Shown piece after piece: positions 9,149-17,032 of a stretch of 64,000 bases of DNA. The notes beneath the pieces were generated by a model. It saw only the letters and a list, made by a program, of their open reading frames with translations. It was not told where the DNA came from and did no database searches. A program made the translations under genes and the position numbers. Positions within the stretch are counted from its first letter, which is position 1, and every line of letters starts with the position of its first letter. The DNA is from Ralstonia pickettii. Lineage in GTDB: Bacteria > Pseudomonadota > Gammaproteobacteria > Burkholderiales > Burkholderiaceae. Where the stretch lies: positions 1 through 64,000 of the forward strand of contig NZ_MCGB01000087.1 in the NCBI RefSeq assembly GCF_001699815.1, given 5' to 3'.

Positions 9149-9469
9149 ATGCCCCGCACCCTCCGCGATCTCGCCCACACCCGCGCCGGCGACAAGGGCG
9201 ACATCTCGTGCATCTCCGTCATCGCCCTTCGTCCGGAATGCGCCGAAGAATTTGCCATGCTCGAACAACACGTGACGGCCGAGCACGTGCGCGCGCATTT
9301 CGCTGAACTCGTCCACGGCGAAGTCGAGCGCTACGTGCTCCCGCAACTGGGCGCGCTGAACTTCGTGCTGCACGGCGCGCTGGCCGGCGGCGTGACGCGA
9401 TCGCTGGCGCTGGATGCGCATGGCAAATCGCTGTCCAGCGCGCTGCTCACGCTGGAGATTCCAGGCTAA
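9149..9469 (+). CDS. AtuA-associated small protein (ferredoxin-like fold)
   Basis: The 106-residue product starts TLRDLAHTRAGDKGDISCISV, the signature of the small domain that accompanies AtuA proteins, sometimes as a C-terminal fusion. Here it is a separate gene one base after the AtuA stop. Its invariant HTRAGDKGD segment suggests a subunit or substrate-binding role. The exact function is unknown. Confidence 0.78.
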   Translation: MPRTLRDLAHTRAGDKGDISCISVIALRPECAEEFAMLEQHVTAEHVRAHFAELVHGEVERYVLPQLGALNFVLHGALAGGVTRSLALDAHGKSLSSALLTLEIPG

Positions 9470-9495
9470 GCTGGCGCATCACGCCCGGCATCGCC

Positions 9496-10395
9496 ATGAA
9501 CCTCTCCGTCAAACAGCTCCGCGCCTTTGCCGCGCTGCGCGCGCACAAGAACTTCACGCAGGCGGCACAGACATGCCACTTGTCGCAATCGGCTTTCAGC
9601 GCGCTGATCCAGAACCTGGAGGCCGATGCCGGCGTGCGCCTGTTCGACCGCAATACGCGCCATGTTGAACTGACCCCAGAGGGCGAAGCCTTTGCGGAAT
9701 CGGCGCTGCGCCTGCTGGCCGATTTCGAGGCGACGTTTTCCGAGCTGCGCGATCGCGCCTCGGCACGCACCGGACGCGTGACGGTGGCCGCGCTGCCGTC
9801 GATTGCCGCGGGCATCCTGCCGGGTGTGCTGGCCGCGTTCTCCGCGCAGCATCCGGGCATTCAGCTGGCGCTGCACGATCAACTGTCCGACCCCTGCATC
9901 GACATGGTCCGGCGCGGGGCGGCGGACTTCGCCATCGCGGCCATGGGCGCCGACATGGCGGGCCTAGCCGCCCAGCAGTTCTGCACCGACGACTTCCACC
10001 TCGTCTGCCATCAGGAGCACCCGCTTTCGCGCAAGCCGGCGCTGGCCGTGGGGGATCTTATCGATACGCCGTTCATCCACCTTGCGCGCAACACGAGCAT
10101 CCGGCAGTACCTCGATGCGGCGCTGCACCCAACCAAGCTGCGCAGCGGCATGGAAGTCGAGCACCTGGCCACGGCGGCCGCGCTGGTGGCGGCCAACCTC
10201 GGCATCACCGTCATTCCGGCGCTGGCGTTGTTCCAGTTCCGCCTGCCCGAGCTGGTGGTGCGGCAGCTGCCACTGCCGGGGCTGGTGCGCACGCTGTATG
10301 TCATCCGGCGCGACGGGCGCAGCCTGTCGGTCGCGGCCCAGGGGTTGCTGGACTTGCTGCTGGCGCACCCCGTGCGCACGACGGCGCCCGTTTGA
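9496..10395 (+). CDS. LysR-family transcriptional regulator
   Basis: The 299-residue protein has an N-terminal winged helix-turn-helix (LRAFAALRAHKNFTQAAQTCHLSQSAFS split across residues 7-34) and a periplasmic-binding-like effector domain from about residue 90. It starts 26 bases after the AtuA-associated gene on the same strand, so it is likely the local regulator of the transporter-AtuA operon and may be co-transcribed with it. LysR genes are more often divergent from their targets. The effector is unknown. Confidence 0.87.
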   Translation: MNLSVKQLRAFAALRAHKNFTQAAQTCHLSQSAFSALIQNLEADAGVRLFDRNTRHVELTPEGEAFAESALRLLADFEATFSELRDRASARTGRVTVAALPSIAAGILPGVLAAFSAQHPGIQLALHDQLSDPCIDMVRRGAADFAIAAMGADMAGLAAQQFCTDDFHLVCHQEHPLSRKPALAVGDLIDTPFIHLARNTSIRQYLDAALHPTKLRSGMEVEHLATAAALVAANLGITVIPALALFQFRLPELVVRQLPLPGLVRTLYVIRRDGRSLSVAAQGLLDLLLAHPVRTTAPV

Positions 10396-10486
10396 CGCTG
10401 CACAACCCGGGCACATCCGGGGTGCAGCATCGCCCACCTGCGCTGCTACAGTGTGGCATTCCCATTCCGATTCTGCGGAGCGCCCC

Positions 10487-10954
10487 ATGCATCAACGCAT
10501 TCTTGCCGCTTTCGACGGCACCCATGAATCCCACTTGGCGGTGGAAGAAGCGGCCGCCCTCGCCCGTGCGTTCAACGGCCGGGTCCGGATCGTCTGGGCG
10601 ATCGGCTCGCCGGCCATGCCGGAATCGCGCGAAATCTACAGCGTCGACACGTTGCGCGAAGAGGCCCACCGGACGGCCAGCGCATCGCTGGTCGAACTGC
10701 AGCGCCAGTTCGACGCAGACGGCACCGCTGCTGAAACCGGCGTGCTGATGCTCGACGCCACCGATGACGATATCGGCAACGCGCTCGAGCACGAAGCCGA
10801 ACGCTGGCAAGCCGACACCATCGTTGTAGGCTCCCAAGGCAAGCACGGGCTCGCGCGCCTTCTACTGGGCAGTGTGGCCGAGCGAACGACGCGCCTGTCG
10901 CACCGTACCGTTGTCGTGGTACGCGGCCAGCACCCTCAACATGCTGCCGGCTGA
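10487..10954 (+). CDS. Universal stress protein, UspA family
   Basis: The 155-residue single-domain UspA protein begins ILAAFDGTHESHLAVEEA and ends with the nucleotide-binding pattern GxxGxxxxxxxxxGS (GSQGKHGLARLLLGS) followed by VVVVR. This glycine pattern marks the ATP-binding class. Such proteins accumulate in the cytosol under starvation or oxidative stress. The gene stands alone between a LysR gene and the operator region at 10971. ATG at 10487 follows GCGGAG. Confidence 0.9.
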   Translation: MHQRILAAFDGTHESHLAVEEAAALARAFNGRVRIVWAIGSPAMPESREIYSVDTLREEAHRTASASLVELQRQFDADGTAAETGVLMLDATDDDIGNALEHEAERWQADTIVVGSQGKHGLARLLLGSVAERTTRLSHRTVVVVRGQHPQHAAG

Positions 10955-10970
10955 AGTCGAATAGCTCCAC

Positions 10971-11040
10971 TATGCAACCTGTTGCATAGAAAAAGTTGAC
11001 TGTGCTATGTTGCGTCCCACGTTAATGCAATCCGTTGCAC
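10971..11040 (+). promoter_or_regulatory. Promoter flanked by two TGCAA-N4-TTGCA operators
   Basis: Positions 10971-10988 read TATGCAACCTGTTGCATA, a perfect palindrome. A second copy, TGCAATCCGTTGCA, lies at 11026-11039. Both share TGCAA-N4-TTGCA with centres 53 bp apart. Between them is a good -35 (TTGACT at 10996-11001) and a weaker -10 (GTTAAT at 11021-11026). A dimeric repressor bound at both sites would bracket the promoter of the NTF2-like/nitronate monooxygenase pair. The PadR gene at the far end of the pair is the nearest candidate repressor. Confidence 0.65.
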
Positions 11041-11059
11041 TTTCTGCTCAGGAGCCAGC

Positions 11060-11503
11060 ATGCCGCAGCCGATTCCCCAGACACTGAACGCGCCCGCGCA
11101 GGCCACGCTCGAGGCCTGGCATGCCATGCTCGAGAGCGGCAACATGGACGATCTCGACCGGCTGTTCGCCGATGAAGTGGTCTTCCGCTCACCCGTGGCG
11201 CACACGCCTTACCCGGGCCGCACGGCGACCACGCTGGTGCTTCGCACCGTCAACACCGTCTTTGAAGACTTCAAATACCACCGCAGCTTCGTCACCGGCG
11301 ACGGCGCCAGCGTGGTGCTGGAATTCAGTGCCAACGTGAGCGGCAAGGCCCTCAAGGGCATTGACATGGTGCGCTTCAACGCTGAAGGCAAGATCGTCGA
11401 GTTTGAAGTCATGGTGCGCCCGGCCAGCGGCCTGCAGGCCCTCGGCGCGGCCATGGGCGCCAAGCTGGGCGACAAGCTCGCGCTGCTCAAGGCCGAAGCC
11501 TGA
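11060..11503 (+). CDS. NTF2/SnoaL-like protein
   Basis: The 147-residue protein has the NTF2-like alpha+beta barrel pattern: an N-terminal helix with LEAWHAMLESGNMDDLDRLF, then strands with VVFRSPV, VLEFSA and MVRFNAEGKIVEFEVMVRP. Family members are small enzymes or ligand-binding proteins, and no catalytic residues can be assigned from sequence alone. It is first in a two-gene unit with a nitronate monooxygenase and sits under the double palindrome. AGGAG precedes the ATG. Confidence 0.75.
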   Translation: MPQPIPQTLNAPAQATLEAWHAMLESGNMDDLDRLFADEVVFRSPVAHTPYPGRTATTLVLRTVNTVFEDFKYHRSFVTGDGASVVLEFSANVSGKALKGIDMVRFNAEGKIVEFEVMVRPASGLQALGAAMGAKLGDKLALLKAEA

Positions 11504-11557
11504 CACCCGCTCGCGCCCTTCCCCTCATTCCATAACGATTCCAACGGAGACTGCCAT

Positions 11558-12562
11558 ATGTCGCTGCCGCCAATTCTGCAAAACCGCCTGTCCGTGCCCG
11601 TAGTGGGTTCGCCGCTGTTCATCATTTCCAACCCCGACCTCGTGATCGCGCAGTGCAAGGCGGGCGTGGTTGGCTCGTTCCCGGCGCTCAACGCACGCCC
11701 GGCCGAGCTGCTGGAAACGTGGCTACAGCGCATCACCACGGAGCTGGCCGAATACGACGCCCAGCACCCTGACAAGCCGTCGGCGCCATTTGCCGTCAAC
11801 CAGATCGTGCACAAGTCGAACGACCGCCTGGAGCACGACCTGGAGCTGTGCGTGAAGTACAAGGTGCCCATCGTCATCACGTCGCTGGGCGCGCGTGAAG
11901 ACGTGAACCAGGCGGTGCACAGCTACGGCGGCATCGTGCTGCACGACGTCATCAACAATAAATTCGCCAAGAAGGCGATCGAGAAAGGCGCCGATGGCCT
12001 GATCGCCGTGGCGGCGGGCGCAGGTGGCCATGCGGGCACAACCTCGCCGTTTGCGCTGATCCACGAAATTCGCGAATGGTTCGATGGCCCGCTGCTGCTG
12101 TCGGGCGCCATCGCCAACGGCAACGCCATCCTGGCGGCGCTGGCGGCCGGCGCTGATCTGGCCTATGTCGGATCCGCATTCATCGCCACCGAAGAAGCGA
12201 ATGCGATCGAGGGCTACAAGCAAGCGATCGTGGAAAGCACCGCCAGCGATATCGTCTACACGAACCTGTTCACCGGCGTGCACGGCAACTACCTGCGCAA
12301 GAGCATCGAAGGCGCCGGCCTGGACCCGGACGCTCTGCCGGAATCGGACCCGAGCAAGATGAACTTCGGCTCGGGCGGCGGCGCAAAGGCCAAGGCGTGG
12401 AAAGACATCTGGGGCGCCGGCCAGGGCGTGGGCGCGGTCAAGCGCGTGGTGCCGGCGGCGGAACTCGTCAAGCGCTTTGCCGAGGAGTTCGAGGTGGCAC
12501 GCCGGCGCCTGAACAACATCGAAGCGCTGCGCACCGCGGCCGATAGTAAGGCGACGGCTTAA
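11558..12562 (+). CDS. Nitronate monooxygenase (2-nitropropane dioxygenase family)
   Basis: This is a 334-residue FMN-dependent TIM-barrel enzyme. Recognisable parts are the N-terminal VPVVGSPLFIISNP flavin segment, the AGAGGHAGT loop near residues 150-158 that contacts FMN and carries the catalytic His, and GAIANGNAILAALAAGADLAYVGSAF, which forms the phosphate-binding end. Family members oxidise alkyl nitronates such as propionate-3-nitronate; others are broader flavin oxidases. It follows the NTF2-like gene by 54 bases, and its stop is 3 bases from that of the convergent PadR gene. Confidence 0.88.
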   Translation: MSLPPILQNRLSVPVVGSPLFIISNPDLVIAQCKAGVVGSFPALNARPAELLETWLQRITTELAEYDAQHPDKPSAPFAVNQIVHKSNDRLEHDLELCVKYKVPIVITSLGAREDVNQAVHSYGGIVLHDVINNKFAKKAIEKGADGLIAVAAGAGGHAGTTSPFALIHEIREWFDGPLLLSGAIANGNAILAALAAGADLAYVGSAFIATEEANAIEGYKQAIVESTASDIVYTNLFTGVHGNYLRKSIEGAGLDPDALPESDPSKMNFGSGGGAKAKAWKDIWGAGQGVGAVKRVVPAAELVKRFAEEFEVARRRLNNIEALRTAADSKATA

Positions 12563-12565
12563 GGC

Positions 12566-13102
12566 TTACGCGGTCACTGAGGCTGGCTCCAGCAACGGCA
12601 GCACATCGTCTGCCCACGCGAGCCAGCCTTCTTCGTAAACGATGCCGCGCTGCAGCACCGCGTGCTGCAACTGCTGCGCACGCGTGAGATCGGGCCGCGC
12701 AAAATCGCGCTGCTCGATTTCGCGGAAGGTGTTCAGCCGCGTGCGGTGCTGCTCGATCAGGCGCTGCATCTCGTCGGCAAAACCGAGCGGGCCGATCACG
12801 GCGTCGGCACGCAGCTTCACCAGCACTTCTTCGCGGTTGTCCGACGACACGGTCGGCTCCAGCACCCAGCGCGCGAGTTCGTCCCGGCCCGGCGGCAGGA
12901 CGGTATACGTCTTCTTGCGGCTGTCTTCCTCTTCTTCCATGCTCACCCAGCCGGCTTCGGCCATGCGCCCGAGTTCGCGGTAGATCTGCTGATGCGTGGC
13001 GCTCCAGAAATATCCCATCGACTTGTCAAAGCGTCGAGCAAGCTCGTAGCCCGACGAGGGCTTTTCCAGCAGGGATGTCAGCAGTGCGTGTTGGATGGAC
13101 AT
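12566..13102 (-). CDS. PadR-family transcriptional regulator
   Basis: The 178-residue protein has the PadR winged helix at its N-terminus (LLEKPSSGYELARRF, then THQQIYRELGRMAEAGWV) and the C-terminal helical dimerisation domain of the Vir_act_alpha_C type. PadR proteins are mostly repressors released by small aromatic or toxic compounds. The gene converges with the NTF2/nitronate monooxygenase pair and is the best candidate to bind its twin palindromes. No copy of that palindrome is seen upstream of this gene itself. The 179 bases between its start and the next stop show no further gene. Confidence 0.87.
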   Translation of the reverse strand: MSIQHALLTSLLEKPSSGYELARRFDKSMGYFWSATHQQIYRELGRMAEAGWVSMEEEEDSRKKTYTVLPPGRDELARWVLEPTVSSDNREEVLVKLRADAVIGPLGFADEMQRLIEQHRTRLNTFREIEQRDFARPDLTRAQQLQHAVLQRGIVYEEGWLAWADDVLPLLEPASVTA

Positions 13103-13281
13103 GGGCAGAGATAACGTCAGTTTTGTTTGGCGTCGACCGGGTTTTGAGCACCGCTGACCCGATCCAACCGATTCGATCTGCGAACTCTACAGAAGCCCGG
13201 TGGATGCGTCATGCCCTGCTTGGCCACCGTTGGTTTGGTGCCGAACTCGCGCGCTTCTGTGCTGTGCGAAAGCGTTGCGTC

Positions 13282-14202
13282 TCACTCGGCTGCCTGCGTT
13301 GGCATGAAGTCTTGTGCCGCCTTCACCAGCCATGTCCGCAGCGCCTGGAGCGGCGGATAGTCAGCGCGGCTGGTGGGCCAGGCGAGGTAGTAGCGCTCGG
13401 CACTTTCCATCTCGGGCACATGCGGCAGCGCCTGCACCAGATCGCCCTGCTGCAGCTCGTGGGTAATCAGAAAACGCGGCAGTAACGCCACGCCCAGCCC
13501 CGCGACGGCCGCTTGTGCGGCGGTGGCAAATTGGTCGAACAGCATGCCTTGGGGTTCTGCACCCGCCACGTGATGGCTTGCCAGCCAGCGCGGCCAGGCA
13601 TCGGGGCGGGAGGCCAGATGCAACAGCGGCGCATGCAGCAGATCGCGCGGCTGCGCAAAGTCGTAGCGGGCCAGCAGCGCCGGGCTGCAAGCGGGGACGA
13701 CGGTTTCGCTCATCAGCAGGGCGAGTTCCGCCCCCGGCCAGTGCGGCGTACCGAAATGGATCGCCGCATCCACCGCTTCAAGTTGAAAGTCGAACTGCGA
13801 CAACCGCGTCGTCAGATTGATGGTGATGCCGGGGTGCTGGTCAAAAAACGCCGGCAGGCGCGGCGCCAGCCAACGGGTGCCGAAGGTCGGGAGGATGGCC
13901 AGATTCAGACTGCCGCCCTGCGGATTGGCTCGGAACCCCACCGTGGCGCTCGAGATGCGCATCAACGCGCCGCGGATTTCCTCCGCATACGCCTGGCCCG
14001 CTGCGCTCAGGCGCACGGTCTGGCGTTCACGCACGAACAGTTCTGCGCCAAGACGCTCTTCCAGCGCGCGAATCTGGCGACTGACGGCACTTTGCGTCAG
14101 GTGCAGCTCGGCGGCGGCGGCCGTGAAGCTCTGGTGGCGCGCGGCGGCCTCGAACGCGCATAGCAAGGACATCGGCGGCAGGAAGCGGCGGGACAGGAAC
14201 AT
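13282..14202 (-). CDS. LysR-family regulator, GcvA-like
   Basis: This LysR protein (306 residues from the chosen ATG) has a typical GcvA-like N-terminus, RFLPPMSLLCAFEAAARHQ, with the helix-turn-helix around TAAAAELHLTQSAVSRQI. The C-terminal effector domain follows. An upstream ATG at 14244 would add 14 residues, but it lies inside the palindrome at 14242-14258, so the start at 14202 is preferred; neither has a good Shine-Dalgarno sequence. It is divergent from hglS and probably controls the 2-aminoadipate degradation genes, its effector perhaps being 2-aminoadipate or 2-oxoadipate (inference). Confidence 0.85.
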   Translation of the reverse strand: MFLSRRFLPPMSLLCAFEAAARHQSFTAAAAELHLTQSAVSRQIRALEERLGAELFVRERQTVRLSAAGQAYAEEIRGALMRISSATVGFRANPQGGSLNLAILPTFGTRWLAPRLPAFFDQHPGITINLTTRLSQFDFQLEAVDAAIHFGTPHWPGAELALLMSETVVPACSPALLARYDFAQPRDLLHAPLLHLASRPDAWPRWLASHHVAGAEPQGMLFDQFATAAQAAVAGLGVALLPRFLITHELQQGDLVQALPHVPEMESAERYYLAWPTSRADYPPLQALRTWLVKAAQDFMPTQAAE

Positions 14203-14241
14203 GGGAGCGTGTGAGCTGTGCGGTGCGGAAGTCGCAACGTT

Positions 14242-14258
14242 CATTCTGTTTTGGAATG
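14242..14258. promoter_or_regulatory. LysR-type operator between LysR gene and hglS
   Basis: CATTC-N7-GAATG is a 17-bp interrupted palindrome containing a T-N11-A LysR box. It lies in the divergent region, about 80 bases before the hglS start and overlapping the upstream alternative start of the LysR gene, where an autorepression and activation site is expected. Confidence 0.5.
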
Positions 14259-14338
14259 ACCTACGCCAGGATTATCGTTTGACCAGCCTTCATTCGTCAC
14301 CCTAGCATCGCTTCACCGCTGCCAAATCCAACTCAGTC

Positions 14339-15748
14339 ATGAGCAATGCGCATCAACTCCCCGCGTCGAACTTCATCCACGCAAATGAAATCCGCTCGCG
14401 CTTTTCGCGCGCCATGTCGGCCATGTACCGCGAGGAGGTGCCGCAATACGGCACGCTGGTCGAGCTGGTGGCAGACATCAACGCCGGCACGCTGGACGCC
14501 CAGCCCGCGTTGCGCGCGCAGATGGCGCAGTCGGGTGAACTGGATCGGCTGGATATCGAGCGCCACGGCGCCATCCGTGTCGGCACGGCGGCCGAGCTGG
14601 CCACGCTGCGCCGGCTGTTTGCCGTCATGGGCATGGAACCGGTGGGTTACTACGATCTGTCGGTGGCCGGCGTGCCCGTGCATTCGACGGCGTTTCGCCC
14701 TGTAACCGATGCCGCGTTGCTGGCCAACCCGTTTCGCGTGTTCACCTCGCTGCTGCGGCTTGAGTTGATTGCCGACGCCACCCTGCGCGAGAAGGCCGCT
14801 GCCATCCTGGCGCGCCGGCAGATCTTTACCCCGCGCGTGCTCGAATTGATCGCCCAATGCGAAGCCGACGGCGGCCTGGCCAACGCAGATGCCGACGCGT
14901 TCGTACGCGAAGCGCTGGAGACCTTCCGCTGGCATAGCACCGCCACGGTTGACGCCGAGACGTATCGCGCGCTGCAAGCCGCTCACCGCCTGGTGGCGGA
15001 CGTGGTGTGCTTCCGCGGCCCCCACATCAACCACCTGACACCGCGCACCCTCGACATCGACGCCGCACAGGCCGCCATGCCCACACGCGGCATGGACGCC
15101 AAGGATGTGGTGGAAGGTCCGCCGCGCCGCGACTGCCCCATCCTGCTGCGCCAGACCAGCTTCAAGGCGCTGCAGGAAGCGGTGCGCTTTACCGACGATG
15201 CAGGCGCCCACACGGCACGCTTTGGCGAAATCGAGCAGCGCGGCGTGGCCCTCACGCGCAAGGGCCGCGCGCTCTACGACCAACTGCTGGCGGAGGTGCG
15301 CAGCATGGGCAATGCCGGCAGTGCCGCACCCAACTACGGAAGCCGGTTAGCCCAGGCGTTCAGCGCCTTTCCCGACAGCCATGACGCGTTGCGTGCGCAA
15401 GGCCTGGCGTTCTATCGCTACACGCTCACGCCGTCGGGCCATGCACAGGCCGACGCAGCCACGGCAGCCGACGCTTCGTTGGATGAACTCCTGGCCAAAG
15501 GCTGGGTGCAATCCAACCCCATCACGTATGAAGATTTCTTGCCGGTGAGCGCGGCGGGCATCTTCCAGTCCAACCTGGGCGGCGAAGAACAGAAGCAGTA
15601 CCAGGCCCACGCCGCACAGCAGGCGTTTGAGGCCGCGCTGGGTGCACGCGTGCATGACGAAATCGCGCTGTACGAGGCAGCGCAGCAGCGCTCCATCGAT
15701 CAGGTGCGCGCCGTGCTGCGCGGCACGCCCGTGGTGGATGCCGCATGA
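14339..15748 (+). CDS. hglS: 2-oxoadipate dioxygenase/decarboxylase (YdcJ/DUF1338, HglS family)
   Basis: The 469-residue protein matches the YdcJ/DUF1338 family, shown in Pseudomonas putida (HglS) to be an Fe(II) enzyme turning 2-oxoadipate into D-2-hydroxyglutarate with O2. Candidate metal ligands of its VOC-like fold are His76 in IERHGAIR, His232 in GPHINHLTPR and a Glu in FGEIEQRG near 297-299; the spacing agrees with the family as I remember it. The aminotransferase behind it makes 2-oxoadipate and the FAD dehydrogenase after that consumes D-2-hydroxyglutarate, so the operon order explains the function. Its stop overlaps the next ATG (ATGA). Confidence 0.88.
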   Translation: MSNAHQLPASNFIHANEIRSRFSRAMSAMYREEVPQYGTLVELVADINAGTLDAQPALRAQMAQSGELDRLDIERHGAIRVGTAAELATLRRLFAVMGMEPVGYYDLSVAGVPVHSTAFRPVTDAALLANPFRVFTSLLRLELIADATLREKAAAILARRQIFTPRVLELIAQCEADGGLANADADAFVREALETFRWHSTATVDAETYRALQAAHRLVADVVCFRGPHINHLTPRTLDIDAAQAAMPTRGMDAKDVVEGPPRRDCPILLRQTSFKALQEAVRFTDDAGAHTARFGEIEQRGVALTRKGRALYDQLLAEVRSMGNAGSAAPNYGSRLAQAFSAFPDSHDALRAQGLAFYRYTLTPSGHAQADAATAADASLDELLAKGWVQSNPITYEDFLPVSAAGIFQSNLGGEEQKQYQAHAAQQAFEAALGARVHDEIALYEAAQQRSIDQVRAVLRGTPVVDAA

Positions 15749-16995
15749 CCGGCCCGCACACGCCAGCCGCCATGCCGGGCTTTGCCGCCCCGTTCGCGAA
15801 CCCTGCCGGCTCGCCCATCCGTGAACTGTTTCCGTACCTCAGCCAGCCGGGGATGATCTCGCTGGCGGGCGGCTATCCGTCGCCGAGCCTGTTCGACGCT
15901 GAAGGCCTGGCGCACGCCGCCGGCCAAGCCATGACGGGCGATACGCAGGCCTTGCAGTACGGCGCGACTGAAGGACTGCCCGTCCTCCGCACGGCGCTCG
16001 CCGCATTGATGGACGCACGCGGCATCCAGGCCAGCACCGAACAGATGATGGTCACCACCGGCTCGCAGCAAGCCTTCGACCTGCTGGTGCGGGCGTTGAT
16101 CGAACCGGGGGATACGGTGCTGGTGGAAGTGCCGGCCTACCCTGCCACGCTGCAAGCCTTGCGCCTGGCGCAGGCCCGCATCGTTCCGATACCGATGGAC
16201 GAACACGGCCTGCAGACCGATGCACTGGCCGACCTGCTGCATCAACTGCCTGCCACGCAGCGCCCCAAGCTGCTCTACACCGTCCCGAATTTTTCCAACC
16301 CGCGCGGCACGCTGCTCGCCGCCCAGCGGCGCGAAGCCCTGGTGCAGCTGGCCTGCGCGCACGGCTTCTGGGTGGTGGAAGACGATCCCTACGGCGAGCT
16401 GCGCTTTGATACGGCAGAGGGCGACGCCGCTGCCATGCCACCCACGCTGCGCGCAGTGGGCGATCGGCAGGCCGTGGGCGGCACGAACCCGGTGGTGTAT
16501 CTCTCCAGCCTTTCCAAGACCGTCGCACCTGCGCTGCGGATCGGCTGGATGCTGGCCGATGCCAGCCTGCTGCGCCGCTGTGCCATCGCCAAACAGACGG
16601 TGGATCTGTGTACGTCTCCGCTGGCGCAGATGGTGGCGGCCCACTATCTGGAAAGCGGCCGCTATCCGGCTACGGTGCAGCGCGCCCGCATCGAGTATCA
16701 GCGGCGCATGCAGGCGCTGGTGCAAGGCATCGCCACGCAGCTGGATGGCCGTATGCAGTGCACCGCGCCGGCGGGCGGCATGTTTGTCTGGGCCACGTTC
16801 GCGCCGTCAATCGACCCGCAAGCGCTCTTTGATGCCGCCGTATCGCAGCAGGTGCTGTATGTGCCCGGCAAGGCGTTCTACCCGGACAACGCGCAGCTCA
16901 ACACCATGCGCCTGTCGTTTGCCGCGCCCGAGGTGCCGCAGATCGAACAGGCCGTGCAGCGGCTGGCCGCAGCCGTGGCGCTGGCCATGCGTTAA
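15745..16995 (+). CDS. PLP aminotransferase, probable 2-aminoadipate transaminase
   Basis: The 416-residue class I/II aminotransferase is of the LysN/MocR-like type without the GntR domain. Visible are the N-terminal ISLAGGYPSPSLF, the cofactor segment YTVPNFSNPRG and the PLP-binding lysine in SSLSKTVAPALRIGW. These enzymes commonly act on 2-aminoadipate, lysine or aromatic amino acids. The start overlaps the hglS stop, so translation is coupled. The following enzymes degrade 2-oxoadipate, so 2-aminoadipate is the likely amino donor. The substrate is inferred from context, as the fold alone does not decide it. Confidence 0.85.
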   Translation: MTGPHTPAAMPGFAAPFANPAGSPIRELFPYLSQPGMISLAGGYPSPSLFDAEGLAHAAGQAMTGDTQALQYGATEGLPVLRTALAALMDARGIQASTEQMMVTTGSQQAFDLLVRALIEPGDTVLVEVPAYPATLQALRLAQARIVPIPMDEHGLQTDALADLLHQLPATQRPKLLYTVPNFSNPRGTLLAAQRREALVQLACAHGFWVVEDDPYGELRFDTAEGDAAAMPPTLRAVGDRQAVGGTNPVVYLSSLSKTVAPALRIGWMLADASLLRRCAIAKQTVDLCTSPLAQMVAAHYLESGRYPATVQRARIEYQRRMQALVQGIATQLDGRMQCTAPAGGMFVWATFAPSIDPQALFDAAVSQQVLYVPGKAFYPDNAQLNTMRLSFAAPEVPQIEQAVQRLAAAVALAMR

Positions 16996-17032
16996 CGCCT
17001 CCTCAGAAAGAGACAACCTTCATCGCATTGCC

